A DNA stretch of 64,000 nucleotides from Phycisphaerales bacterium UBA2421 (GTDB taxonomy: Bacteria; Planctomycetota; Phycisphaerae; Tepidisphaerales; Tepidisphaeraceae): contig DDRH01000062.1 of assembly GCA_002343075.1 (NCBI GenBank), positions 16,605-80,604 on the forward strand, in the 5' to 3' direction. Below are positions 8,404-17,128 of this stretch, piece after piece. Within the stretch, counting starts at the first letter, position 1. The number at the start of each line of letters is the position of its first letter. The translations under genes were made by a program, and so were the position numbers. Below the pieces are notes generated by a model. That model did no database searches. It was not told the DNA's origin and saw only the letters and a program-made list of their open reading frames with translations.

Positions 8404-9546
8404 TCAGGTCTTCATTCTGTCAAGCATGAACACTGCCAGTGGGCCAAACACCAGGATAGGGGCCCACGCCATCATCAGCGGCCAGTTTGGCGACGTACGG
8501 AACTGTGGCGGTGGGTTGCCGGCCAGGTTTTGGCAGATAAACACCATCGCCATGCACGCGCCGACAACCACGAAGCACCAGACGATCGTGCGCTTTAGCT
8601 GATTCGGCTCGCGCGTCGTCACGCAGGGTAGGGCGAGCAGCAACAGGATGATGTTGATCATAAATGTCGCCCAGCGGCTGTGCTTCACCCGCAGCAGCGC
8701 CGCGGTTCCAAAAATTTTCGGGCGTTGAAGCAATTGATCGATCCGACTGGTCGACAGCAACTCGACGTAATCACTGCTGCGATAGAGTTCGATTTCTTCG
8801 GGCGTGATGCTGGTGTTGTAGTGTGGAACGGGCTGGGGTTCACTGCGGCGCTGGTCGGGGAGCAGGCCGGTGATCTCCTGGCCGTTCTCCAGCGCCCAGA
8901 ACTGATACGTTTCGTTCCATTCGGCAGAGTCGGCACTTATATGTCGCGCCACAGCCCCGTTTTCATCGCGTTCGAGAATGTCGACCACTTCCATCCGTGG
9001 GACGTTCTCGTTTTGGGCAGGAATGTACCTGCCTGCACGAAGCAAGGTGCCGTCGCTATCCTGCATCATCTTGATTTCAAAGGCGCGCACTTTGCCAATC
9101 TTCAAATCGTCCACTTTCGGAACAAGTTTTGGAATGATCGACGGAATGATCAGTTCCTGCACTGCGGGTAGGAGCAGCAGATTAAGAATCACCCCCGCAA
9201 TGATGACATATTGCAGCACGCGCAACAGCGGTACGCCGGCAGCGAGGATGGCAGTCAGCTCATTAAACCGGCTCATTCGCACCATGGTAAACGCCGCTGC
9301 GACTACGGGGATAATGCCGGATAACTGTACAAAAAACAGGAATGACTGGTGGAAATAGTAGTCCGCGAGAGCCGCGATGAGTTGCCATGTCGATTGCCCC
9401 TGGCTTTGGTTCACGTTGCGCACTTCGACAATCTCATCAAACTGAAACACCATGTGCAGCACTACATAGAGTCCCAGCAGTACCATCATGCTGATGAGGT
9501 AGTTCCGCAGAAATTGCAGGAGAATGTATCGATGTAGGATCTTCAT
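8404..9546 (-). CDS. LptF/LptG-family permease (LptG-like)
   Basis: A 380-residue inner-membrane permease of the YjgP/YjgQ family, which with LptB extracts lipopolysaccharide from the inner membrane. It starts with MKILHRYILLQFLRNYL, the typical amphipathic entry helix. Three membrane segments lie in the first 130 residues, then a periplasmic beta-jellyroll region (about 130-280) and three more membrane segments to the C-terminus. It starts 13 bases after the stop of a second family member, so the two form an LptF-LptG pair. It is somewhat shorter than its partner and closer to the usual length, so LptG is my guess; the two cannot be assigned for certain. The Lpt ATPase gene is not in the window. 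Confidence 0.85.
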   Translation of the reverse strand: MKILHRYILLQFLRNYLISMMVLLGLYVVLHMVFQFDEIVEVRNVNQSQGQSTWQLIAALADYYFHQSFLFFVQLSGIIPVVAAAFTMVRMSRFNELTAILAAGVPLLRVLQYVIIAGVILNLLLLPAVQELIIPSIIPKLVPKVDDLKIGKVRAFEIKMMQDSDGTLLRAGRYIPAQNENVPRMEVVDILERDENGAVARHISADSAEWNETYQFWALENGQEITGLLPDQRRSEPQPVPHYNTSITPEEIELYRSSDYVELLSTSRIDQLLQRPKIFGTAALLRVKHSRWATFMINIILLLLALPCVTTREPNQLKRTIVWCFVVVGACMAMVFICQNLAGNPPPQFRTSPNWPLMMAWAPILVFGPLAVFMLDRMKT

Positions 9547-9559
9547 GAATCGAACGCGT

Positions 9560-11236
9560 TCATTGCCGCTGCAGTCGCCCCAGCAGCACCGCGGCGATGA
9601 TGGTGACGGCGACGTTGCCCGACCAGATTAGCGCCAGCCCGAGATCCTTGGAATCTTGAAACTTGGTGAGATCCCGTGGCACATTCTCGCAGGTGTTTTG
9701 CCCAGTGACGATGAGTGCGATGCAAATCAATGCCGGCACAACACTAACCGCAAACGCCGAGAGAAAGTTCCCGCTGCGGAACATCATTCCCAGCGCGCAG
9801 CCGACGAGGACGAGGATCAGACAGCTAACTGAGAAACTGGCCCGGGCGTGCGTTTCTGACAGAATTCCGTTGGAGAGCACGACCAGCGAGCGCCGCAATG
9901 TCCGCTGCTGTTCCGGCAGGACCCTGGCATTGCCGAGATAGTAGGCCGCATCGCGTTTTTCCAGCTCGATGAGGTCGGGGCTCATCGGCACGGTAAACGC
10001 GCGCGGAAAAACCGCCCGCGGGATCACCTCATCATTGCCTGCCTTTACGCGCGCATCCTGCAGCTCGATGCTCACATAAACCTGCCGGCGGGCGGTGTCG
10101 GGGAGTGCGGTGAGGCGCAGCCGGCGGGCTTCCACCTTGAGCACGGTGGTGCCGTTACGATCTTGCACGAACTGAATGAAATACTTCCCCGCGGGTGACT
10201 CGGCGATCATCACGCCCGACTCGGTCCGAAGCGTTGCGCCCGCCGCTCTGATGGTATAGCTTTCTGTCGCGCTGTTGAGCAGGCACTCGCTGCCGGAAAG
10301 CTCGTCGAGCACTTGCCGGTAAAAGTAGCTCATCTGCTCGGCGCGGACGAAATCGCGCAGCACCTGCTTCACGCGCTTGCTCTCTTCCGGATGTCGCAAC
10401 AGGTGCAACAGCCGCGTGATATCCATGAACTTTGTATTTTCGCGCACGAGCGAGGGCAGAGGGATGGGACCGAATTGAGTCAACCCCACGCCACCTTGCA
10501 TGCCGCCTGCTGCGTTGCGGGGGAATTTCGTGCCGCCTTCCAGGACCGCCGTCAGCAGAAGCTCGTCGGAATCATCTGCAGGCGAGATAAACGCAGTCGC
10601 GCGATCGGCCATCCAGAAATCGCGCGGCTTGCGGACGGGGGCGAGCGCGTTCCTGGGAGTTGGGTCAAAAGTGACGATCGTGGGCGAGTTCAGCTCGACC
10701 GCCTGCTCGCCTGGCCGCGAGGGGTCCTCTGGCACCATCGAGGCGTCGCGGGCGAACACGGTCACGCGATCGCCTGCAGAATCAAACTGCACCTGGTGCG
10801 TGCGGTTGATCGTGGTGGCGACGATTCGCGCCACGTTGGAGAATACCACCTTTTCAGCTTGCAGCATGAGTGCTGGAACGACGAAGCCAAGCAGTAACAG
10901 GCTAATGAGCGCGACCGTGACGCCGAGCACAAATGCAGGCAACGCCAGCGCCAGATGCGATATGCCCGCGGCGCGGCACGCGATTGTCTCGTTATCGGCC
11001 CCGAGGCGGCCATAGACCAGCGTGGTGGCAAACAGTGCCGCAATGGGTAACGAGTAGGTGGTCATCGCGGGCAGAAAATATCCTAGAATCTCACCGACTT
11101 GGCCCAGTGCAAGCCCGTTCTGCGTAAGCGGCTTGAGCAGTCCGCCAAAGCTCATTATCCCCGCCAGCGCTCCACTCGTTAGAAGGAAGACGCGAAGCAG
11201 GTCGCGGAAGATGTACTTGAAAAGCGTAAGGCCCAT
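9560..11236 (-). CDS. LptF/LptG-family permease (LptF-like), long form
   Basis: A 558-residue permease of the same family as the next gene. It begins MGLTLFKYIFRDLLRVFLLTS, has membrane segments at about 12-35, 50-75 and 95-125, and a large periplasmic region of about 300 residues. That is roughly twice the usual size. It ends with membrane segments at about 470-550. The enlarged periplasmic domain explains the extra length over the roughly 370 residues of Escherichia coli LptF. It is the first gene of the pair and lies 101 bases downstream of a GTPase gene on the same strand. The role in LPS export is from family knowledge; the reason for the large insert is unknown. Confidence 0.8.
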   Translation of the reverse strand: MGLTLFKYIFRDLLRVFLLTSGALAGIMSFGGLLKPLTQNGLALGQVGEILGYFLPAMTTYSLPIAALFATTLVYGRLGADNETIACRAAGISHLALALPAFVLGVTVALISLLLLGFVVPALMLQAEKVVFSNVARIVATTINRTHQVQFDSAGDRVTVFARDASMVPEDPSRPGEQAVELNSPTIVTFDPTPRNALAPVRKPRDFWMADRATAFISPADDSDELLLTAVLEGGTKFPRNAAGGMQGGVGLTQFGPIPLPSLVRENTKFMDITRLLHLLRHPEESKRVKQVLRDFVRAEQMSYFYRQVLDELSGSECLLNSATESYTIRAAGATLRTESGVMIAESPAGKYFIQFVQDRNGTTVLKVEARRLRLTALPDTARRQVYVSIELQDARVKAGNDEVIPRAVFPRAFTVPMSPDLIELEKRDAAYYLGNARVLPEQQRTLRRSLVVLSNGILSETHARASFSVSCLILVLVGCALGMMFRSGNFLSAFAVSVVPALICIALIVTGQNTCENVPRDLTKFQDSKDLGLALIWSGNVAVTIIAAVLLGRLQRQ

Positions 11237-11337
11237 GTTGTCGGTCGCGTGCAGAGGCTATCGGCTGAGCCGGGCGAGGGCAATCTTCGATGGCAACGCA
11301 TCACTACGCGGAGCATCTCACGCTGCGTCAGTGCAGT

Positions 11338-13047
11338 CTACGCCGCGCGCTGGTCAATCGACTGCGCTCGGGCGGCGGTGATCCTGTCGGCGAGTTCCGT
11401 CAGGCGGCGCGATGACTGCTCCAGGGGGGCCAGCAAATCGTCGGCCCAGTCGATAAGTTGGGCTGCGAATGAGAGTTGCGACACGGCATCATGATCTCTC
11501 GCGGTCCAGTCTCGAATGAGCCGCTCGGCCCGGGCGTGTGCAAGCCATCGAAGCGCGGCCCAAAGCACCGCAAACCAGATAAGCAGGAACGAACTCGCTT
11601 GAAGCAAATGTCCCGCGCTGAGCACACTCACGATTTGCTTACCGAGCGCCGCCCAATCCAGCGCGCCCGCGTGCAATGCTGCCGCCGCTATCGGTTGGGC
11701 AATGGGAAACCAGATGATCGCCCCAATGGTCAACAAAACGCGCACAATCGGCGCGAAAAGCCCTGTGCGGCCTCCCGCCTGCTTGAGAATCGCATTACTC
11801 TGCGCCGTAGCCGTCGTGCGAAGCCGATTCCGCAGCGCCGCGGCGGCGGCGAGGGCCGCAGGCTCTTCCCACAGCTTGTTGTGCGCATAGGTCGCAGTCA
11901 CCATTGGATTTGTCTGCATTAGATGCGCAAATGTGGTGCTGATGCGATGCGATAGCGGTGTACTATCTGCCTGCAGCACGGCATCAATCGGCGTCATGTG
12001 CCCGGCACTCGAGATGCTCTTTTTGATGAACGCCATGACCGGCGCAGCGAGCGTATTGATTGCTCCCACGATCGGCCATCGTGACAGCCTTCGCTTGATC
12101 GCTGGCTCAACCAACGCGGCTCGATACGCCGGGTCGTCCAGCAGTCGGGGTAGCGCAGTTTCCATGACTGGGGCAAGAAGCCTTTGTCGCACGAGTTCAT
12201 CGGCTTCAATGAACACTCGGCGGGCACGCGCTGCACGGTCTGATATCTGCTGATCTTCAAGCCAGCGGAGCAGGGTTCGATCGTGCTGGCGCGCGGCGAG
12301 CCGCCTGGCTTGCGATACATCCTGCTGAGACTTCTCGCGCGACAGCGCCGCGCGCAATCGGGGAAGATCATATCTCTCCGGCTTTGCAGCAGAGACCGCA
12401 AAGACATGCGGCGGATGCGCAAGCGAGAGCGTCTTCGCAACCCGGCGGGCGTAGTCGTCACACAATTCGCCGGCGGCCGACTCGCCTTCCCTCGCCACCA
12501 GCAGGTCAATCTTGTTGATCGCAAAGAGAAAATTCTCCGGATCGTTACCCTCGGCCACGCGCGCCAGCAACTGCTGCGGCTGCAGATCGGCATATTTCTC
12601 AATGCTTTGAAGCCAGACGGGGTAAAGCAGATGCCGAAGCATCCGCCGAGTGATCTCAACGTGTTCCGCATAGACGCTGTCGATGTCGGGCAAATCCACC
12701 AGGACCTGTCTGAAAAGTTCAGGGTTGTCATGGCCAATGATTTCAAACTTGCCTGGAACGATTCTCGCCAGCAATTGATCGAGTCGGTCCACCGCCGAGC
12801 GGTGTGCGTAGGCGATCACGCTTTCCGTTCCCGGACCGGCCGCGCTGGTGCGGGAAACGGGCAGGCCGATCAGCGCATTGATCAGACTGCTCTTGCCCAC
12901 ATCCTTTCCGCCGATGAGGCCGACCATATAAATCGGGTCGTCTTGCGCGATCGCCAGCCCGGGCGAGTCGGGCGAGAGCAACTCGGGCCCGTCGCCGCCT
13001 GTCTCGCCCATCACATCGGCCACGAGATTGTGAAGTTCACTGTTCAT
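11338..13047 (-). CDS. GTPase with C-terminal membrane segments (second of a tandem pair)
   Basis: A 569-residue protein with an N-terminal TRAFAC-type GTPase domain. It shows P-loop GGKDVGKSSL (near residues 46-55), switch I Thr candidates after it, DLPDID as the G3 region (usual DxPG altered), and NKID as G4. A long helical middle follows. The C-terminal third has two or three strongly hydrophobic stretches (about 430-455 and 475-515) rich in Ile, Trp and Leu, so it should be membrane-bound. The start is 17 bases after the upstream GTPase. The arrangement of GTPase, helices and hydrophobic end recalls bacterial dynamin-like proteins and YfjP-type GTPases, but I cannot place it in a named family. 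Confidence 0.72.
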   Translation of the reverse strand: MNSELHNLVADVMGETGGDGPELLSPDSPGLAIAQDDPIYMVGLIGGKDVGKSSLINALIGLPVSRTSAAGPGTESVIAYAHRSAVDRLDQLLARIVPGKFEIIGHDNPELFRQVLVDLPDIDSVYAEHVEITRRMLRHLLYPVWLQSIEKYADLQPQQLLARVAEGNDPENFLFAINKIDLLVAREGESAAGELCDDYARRVAKTLSLAHPPHVFAVSAAKPERYDLPRLRAALSREKSQQDVSQARRLAARQHDRTLLRWLEDQQISDRAARARRVFIEADELVRQRLLAPVMETALPRLLDDPAYRAALVEPAIKRRLSRWPIVGAINTLAAPVMAFIKKSISSAGHMTPIDAVLQADSTPLSHRISTTFAHLMQTNPMVTATYAHNKLWEEPAALAAAAALRNRLRTTATAQSNAILKQAGGRTGLFAPIVRVLLTIGAIIWFPIAQPIAAAALHAGALDWAALGKQIVSVLSAGHLLQASSFLLIWFAVLWAALRWLAHARAERLIRDWTARDHDAVSQLSFAAQLIDWADDLLAPLEQSSRRLTELADRITAARAQSIDQRAA

Positions 13048-13064
13048 TTGCGATTCGGCTTTGA

Positions 13065-14834
13065 TCAGACCCTCTCCACCTCTGAAAACAGCGATTCGAC
13101 TTCTGTCAGCGTCGTATTCAGCTCAGCCTTTCCCGGCGACTGCGCGTCGATCCAGCCGATCATCCGGTCGATCTGACGCTGAGCAAGCCGGGTGTATTCG
13201 GTGGCGATGCGTTCATTGCTCAATTTCGCGCGGCCGGCGACTTCATTGCTGAGCTTTTCGGTCAGCCAGGTCGCCAGTGAATACCCGCCGAGAATCAGCA
13301 GATCCACCCCGCCGAACATCGCGTGATGCGATGCGACGACAACCGTCAGGAGGTAGGGCGCGGCTTCCGACATTTCGACCAGTTTCCGCCCACCCGGGAT
13401 CACTTTCAGCAGCGATTGAACGACGCGCGTATCGCGGGGCACCGTGTTCCACCGCTGTTCGAGCCAGGCCTTTAAGTCTGCGAGTTCGTCATCGGCAATC
13501 TTGGCAGCGTCATCTGGCGAAATGCGGACTGCGGCGTAGCCCGTCTCGTCGCCGGCGATCCACCGCTCGCCCTGACGGCTCGACCGGATCAGATCGTCCA
13601 TCCTCGCCTGCAAAAGACGGAGTTGGTCGGCCAGCGCGGCTTGAAAATCGGGGCCGGTTTCCTGCCAGTCGTCCGGGGGTCCTTCAACTGCTTTCGGCGA
13701 TCGAATCGTGCCGGTTCGGAACAGGTCCCATGTACTCCGCGGGAGCCGCGCCAGCATCAGCGGCACTTGCCGCACGCGGTCAAAAACGCGCCGTGGACCC
13801 ATTAGGTAAAGGACGCTCTTCTGTTGCAACCGACGTTGAAGTTGAGTGGTGATAGGATGCACGTCAATGTTTGGCTCGGGCGCGGCAAGCGAGCGCAGCG
13901 CCGCCGTCGTCCGATCGCTGTGTGCCCGGGCGTCGAGCAGCGGTTGAAGAACCTGATCTCGCGCTCTCGAAAGCAAATCTGTCAGGCGATTCTTTAGCCC
14001 CTGCACTCCGTTGGTTTCCTTCTTTGCCGAATCCGCGGCGGCACTCGGGATATTAATCTGTCTTAGGTGGGTCTTCAGGCAGTTTAGATTTTGCTCATCC
14101 GGGACGATCAGCTGCGAATCATCTCGCGGGATACAGAACGCCTTCTGCGGCGAGAATCCGTGAACGCGGGAAAGCTGGGCAGTGAAGTCATCAAGCACAT
14201 CGCGCGACTCTGCCTTGTTCATGACAAAAACTGTCGGAACGCCATATCGTTGCGCCAACCGGTAGTACGGGGTCAGCTCAGGCATCTGATATTTCTCAGG
14301 CGTGACGAGAAAGAGCACCGCCTGCGCCCATCGAAATGCGCGGTCGGCCTGAAGATGATGCACGGGCTGGTCGCCGTCGAGGTCGGGGGTATCGATGAGG
14401 GTGATATGGCTCAGGAGTTCATGGTCCGAACTCACGATCACGAGTTGATCGAGTCGCCCGCGGGCGGGGAGTTCGGTCTCGGGAACCATGTGCGCGTCGA
14501 CCCCCAACCACCCCGCGGGCAGGCCATGTTCGCGCGCGGTCACAGCCACTGCCCCGGCAGTGTGGGTGCGTCGAAAGCTGGCGGCGGAGATATTGGCATC
14601 GACGAGGCGGTTGAGCAGGGTAGACTTCCCGGTTCCCGTGCCCCCAAGGATCGCCACCACCGCCGGCCCCGTACCCGGGTGGAGGTGAAATCGGGCCGCC
14701 GCAGAATCGGCCCGAAATCGGGCGATGGCGTCGGCGGTGGCCGGCGCGTTTAGCTGTGCAAACGACGTTTCCAGTGCCGTAAGCCTCGGGGCGAGCGATT
14801 GAAGTTGCTTTTGTTTTGATGACAACGCGGACAT
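13065..14834 (-). CDS. GTPase with hydrophobic hairpin (first of a tandem pair)
   Basis: A 589-residue protein. The GTPase domain has P-loop GGTGTGKSTL (near 60-70), G3 DTPDLDGD and G4 NKAE, where Glu replaces the usual Asp. A helical region follows, then one hydrophobic hairpin near 510-550 (around PYLLTVVVASHHAMFGGVDLL), then a C-terminal helical tail. I prefer the ATG at 14834, because the ATG at 14879 would overlap the divergent M48 gene and has no ribosome site of its own. The two GTPases are similar in plan but not obviously recent copies. Together they may form a hetero-oligomeric membrane-remodelling pair; this is inference from architecture and adjacency. Confidence 0.72.
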   Translation of the reverse strand: MSALSSKQKQLQSLAPRLTALETSFAQLNAPATADAIARFRADSAAARFHLHPGTGPAVVAILGGTGTGKSTLLNRLVDANISAASFRRTHTAGAVAVTAREHGLPAGWLGVDAHMVPETELPARGRLDQLVIVSSDHELLSHITLIDTPDLDGDQPVHHLQADRAFRWAQAVLFLVTPEKYQMPELTPYYRLAQRYGVPTVFVMNKAESRDVLDDFTAQLSRVHGFSPQKAFCIPRDDSQLIVPDEQNLNCLKTHLRQINIPSAAADSAKKETNGVQGLKNRLTDLLSRARDQVLQPLLDARAHSDRTTAALRSLAAPEPNIDVHPITTQLQRRLQQKSVLYLMGPRRVFDRVRQVPLMLARLPRSTWDLFRTGTIRSPKAVEGPPDDWQETGPDFQAALADQLRLLQARMDDLIRSSRQGERWIAGDETGYAAVRISPDDAAKIADDELADLKAWLEQRWNTVPRDTRVVQSLLKVIPGGRKLVEMSEAAPYLLTVVVASHHAMFGGVDLLILGGYSLATWLTEKLSNEVAGRAKLSNERIATEYTRLAQRQIDRMIGWIDAQSPGKAELNTTLTEVESLFSEVERV

Positions 14835-14877
14835 GATATAACCGGGCGTCGATATTGCAGAAAGCGAGGAGCGATCC

Positions 14878-15732
14878 ATGCGTCAATCTTTCATCGGATT
14901 CGTGCTTGCTGGTTCATTATTGCCACTCATCGTCGGCTGCGGCGGGGAACTCGGCGGCGCGCTGAGCGACGTCGTTGCGGGCGCGACCGGTGGAAGCCAG
15001 TCAAAAGAGGCCCAGCTCTTCGCCGCCGGTGCCAAGGGGGTCGAGGCCATGACCCTCTCTGACCAGCGCGCCAAGGAGATTGGCGAGTCGGTGGCCGTTG
15101 CCGTTATCAATCAGCCGGACATGCGGCTCTCGACGGATGATGCCCTCAACGCCTATGTAACGAAAGTGGGATTGACCGTCGCGTCGGTATCCGACCGCAC
15201 GGATATCAACTATACCTTCGGCGTGCTCGAGTCGGCCAAGCCCAACGCGCTGTCCATGCCCGGCGGATACATCTTTATCACCCGCGGCGCGCTGTTGTCG
15301 ATGCAGGATGAAAGCGAACTGGCCGGAGTTCTGGCTCATGAGGTCGGGCACATCTGCAAGCAGCACGGGAAGAACGCGCTCAAGGCCGTCAAGGGAACGG
15401 AAGCATTGGTCCAGGCGGCCACCGCCGACGAGGAATTGCAGCAGCTTCGGGGTGTGGTCGATGCCAGCGTGAAGGAGTTGACCAAGCCATTCGGCCAGGG
15501 CGAGGAAAACAGTGCCGATGCTGAGGCAGTGAAGATTCTGAAGCTGGCTGGGTATGATCCGAACGGGCTTGCGCGGTTTTTGAGCAGGATGAGTCAAAAA
15601 AGCTCGGCGGGGGGCATTAACATGTCAACGCATCCGGTCACCGCCGATCGCATCACGCGCATTACGGCTGCCGCCGGGGGGACTTCTGGCGTGACGCTCA
15701 AGGAACGCTTCGCCGCCAACGTCAAGAGATGA
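14878..15732 (+). CDS. M48-family metalloprotease, lipoprotein
   Basis: A 284-residue periplasmic zinc protease resembling LoiP/BepA-type M48 enzymes. A lipobox, LPLIVGC, gives a lipidated Cys at 21. The catalytic HEVGH sits at 154-158, in LAHEVGHICKQH. A third ligand, Glu, would be in the later ENSADAEAVK helix. The preceding MPGGYIFITRGAL strand is typical of the family. GAGGAG lies 6 bases before the ATG, a strong ribosome site. It is transcribed away from the GTPase block and lies 10 bases before the carbonic anhydrase gene, so the two are probably cotranscribed. A role in outer-membrane quality control is from family knowledge. Confidence 0.9.
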   Translation: MRQSFIGFVLAGSLLPLIVGCGGELGGALSDVVAGATGGSQSKEAQLFAAGAKGVEAMTLSDQRAKEIGESVAVAVINQPDMRLSTDDALNAYVTKVGLTVASVSDRTDINYTFGVLESAKPNALSMPGGYIFITRGALLSMQDESELAGVLAHEVGHICKQHGKNALKAVKGTEALVQAATADEELQQLRGVVDASVKELTKPFGQGEENSADAEAVKILKLAGYDPNGLARFLSRMSQKSSAGGINMSTHPVTADRITRITAAAGGTSGVTLKERFAANVKR

Positions 15733-15742
15733 ATCATACTGC

Positions 15743-16255
15743 ATGAGCAGATTCTTCACCCAAACCCGCGGCGGGGTGTATCTCGCGAACAATTGCACCG
15801 TGCTTGGCGATGTCGTCATCGGCGCTGAATCGAGCGTGTGGTTTGGAGCGATTGTCCGCGGTGATGTCGCGAAGATCACCATTGGCCGATGCGCGAATGT
15901 GCAGGAGCTTGTCATGATCCACTGCGATTCTGGCGTGCCCAATGAGATCGCCGACGATGTTACAATTGGTCATTCAGCGATTATTCATGGCCGGCGCATC
16001 GGGCGAGGTTCGCTGATTGGAATGGGTGCCAAGCTGCTCGGCGAGACGGTTGTTGGGGAACACTGCCTGATCGGTGCGGGTGCGCTGTTGCCGCCGGGGA
16101 TGGTGGTTCCCGATGGCAGCGTGGTTCTGGGCGTACCGGGAAAGATTGTGCGGGAAGTGACAGAGAAGGACCTAACGTACATGCGCTGGCTGCCGCGGCA
16201 CTATGCAACGCTGGCAGCAAGGCACGCCGCAGGGGAGTTTGCGTCCTTTGCTTAA
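15743..16255 (+). CDS. Gamma-class carbonic anhydrase-like protein
   Basis: A 170-residue left-handed beta-helix protein of the gamma carbonic anhydrase (YrdA/PaaY) family. Hexapeptide turns run through residues 15-140. The three metal-binding His lie in MIHCDSGVP and VTIGHSAIIHG, in the family positions. The C-terminal VLGVPGKIVRE is a standard family ending. It is expected to form cytoplasmic trimers. Whether it is a true anhydrase or a thioesterase-like relative cannot be read from sequence. It is preceded by the M48 gene and overlaps the start of the kinase gene. Confidence 0.92.
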   Translation: MSRFFTQTRGGVYLANNCTVLGDVVIGAESSVWFGAIVRGDVAKITIGRCANVQELVMIHCDSGVPNEIADDVTIGHSAIIHGRRIGRGSLIGMGAKLLGETVVGEHCLIGAGALLPPGMVVPDGSVVLGVPGKIVREVTEKDLTYMRWLPRHYATLAARHAAGEFASFA

Positions 16256-17072
16256 CTTTCTCGCAGGCATTTTCTGTGGGTTCATCGTTTGCACGGCCAT
16301 AGCTGCGGTGTGGACGATCAGCGCGTTTCGCAGGCTCAACGAGCTTCAACGCCGCACCCGCGAAGCCGAACGCCTCGCCGAACTCGGCACACTCACTGGC
16401 GGGCTGGCTCATGAAATCAAGAATCCACTCTCGACAGTTCAGCTAAACCTGCAATTGCTCGCGGAAGATGTCTCCGCAGAGCATTCCGGCAGTGCAAGGC
16501 TGACCAATCGACTGGAAACCGTGCAGCGCGAGACAGGGAGGTTGCGAGAGATTCTCGAGGACTTTCTTCGCTATGCCGGCCGCATGGAGTTGGATCGGCG
16601 GCCGGTTGATCTGAATGTGATTGTGGAAGACCTCTGCGATTTTTTTTCGCCTCAGGCTCAACTGCAGCGGACGCAACTGCGTGTGCGCAAGGCCCCCGAG
16701 CCGGTCGTAATGGATCTCGATGTCAAGCTGATCAATCAGGGCATCCTCAACCTGATGATAAACGCGCTTCAGGCCATGCCAGACGGTGGGGAACTCATGC
16801 TCGCGATCGAGGCGACAGCAGACACAGCCCGGATTGATGTCACAGACACTGGCCCAGGAATTCCTGCCGAAGTGCTCGGCAAGATTTTTCAGGCATACTA
16901 TTCGACCAAGAGAGGCGGAAACGGGCTTGGGCTGGCGCTCACACGCCGAATAGCCCGCGAGCACGGCGGCGAGTTGACCGTGGAAAGTGTGCCTGGGAAA
17001 GGCACCAAGTTTACGATCCAACTCCCACGAACCGCCACGCCGCGTGTGCCGCCGCCTGAACCGCGGTCTTAA
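16203..17072 (+). CDS. Membrane-anchored sensor histidine kinase
   Basis: Up to 289 residues. One membrane segment near the N-terminus (LLNFLAGIFCGFIVC onward) anchors a cytoplasmic kinase. The H box is LAHEIKNPLS, the N box is LMINALQAMP, the G1 box is DTGPGIP and the G2 box is GGNGLGLAL, all intact. There is no sensory domain, so input must come from the membrane segment or a partner. The ATG at 16203 overlaps the previous gene by 53 bases and has no ribosome site. TTG codons at 16239 and 16248, the latter 10 bases after GGGGAG, are real alternatives. It is followed closely by a sigma-54 response regulator, which is its obvious partner. Confidence 0.9.
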   Translation: MQRWQQGTPQGSLRPLLNFLAGIFCGFIVCTAIAAVWTISAFRRLNELQRRTREAERLAELGTLTGGLAHEIKNPLSTVQLNLQLLAEDVSAEHSGSARLTNRLETVQRETGRLREILEDFLRYAGRMELDRRPVDLNVIVEDLCDFFSPQAQLQRTQLRVRKAPEPVVMDLDVKLINQGILNLMINALQAMPDGGELMLAIEATADTARIDVTDTGPGIPAEVLGKIFQAYYSTKRGGNGLGLALTRRIAREHGGELTVESVPGKGTKFTIQLPRTATPRVPPPEPRS

Positions 17073-17128
17073 GCCTGATTTTGCCTTTCAGCAGCTCCGC
17101 GACTTGAATTCTTCCCCGTAGGGGGCTA

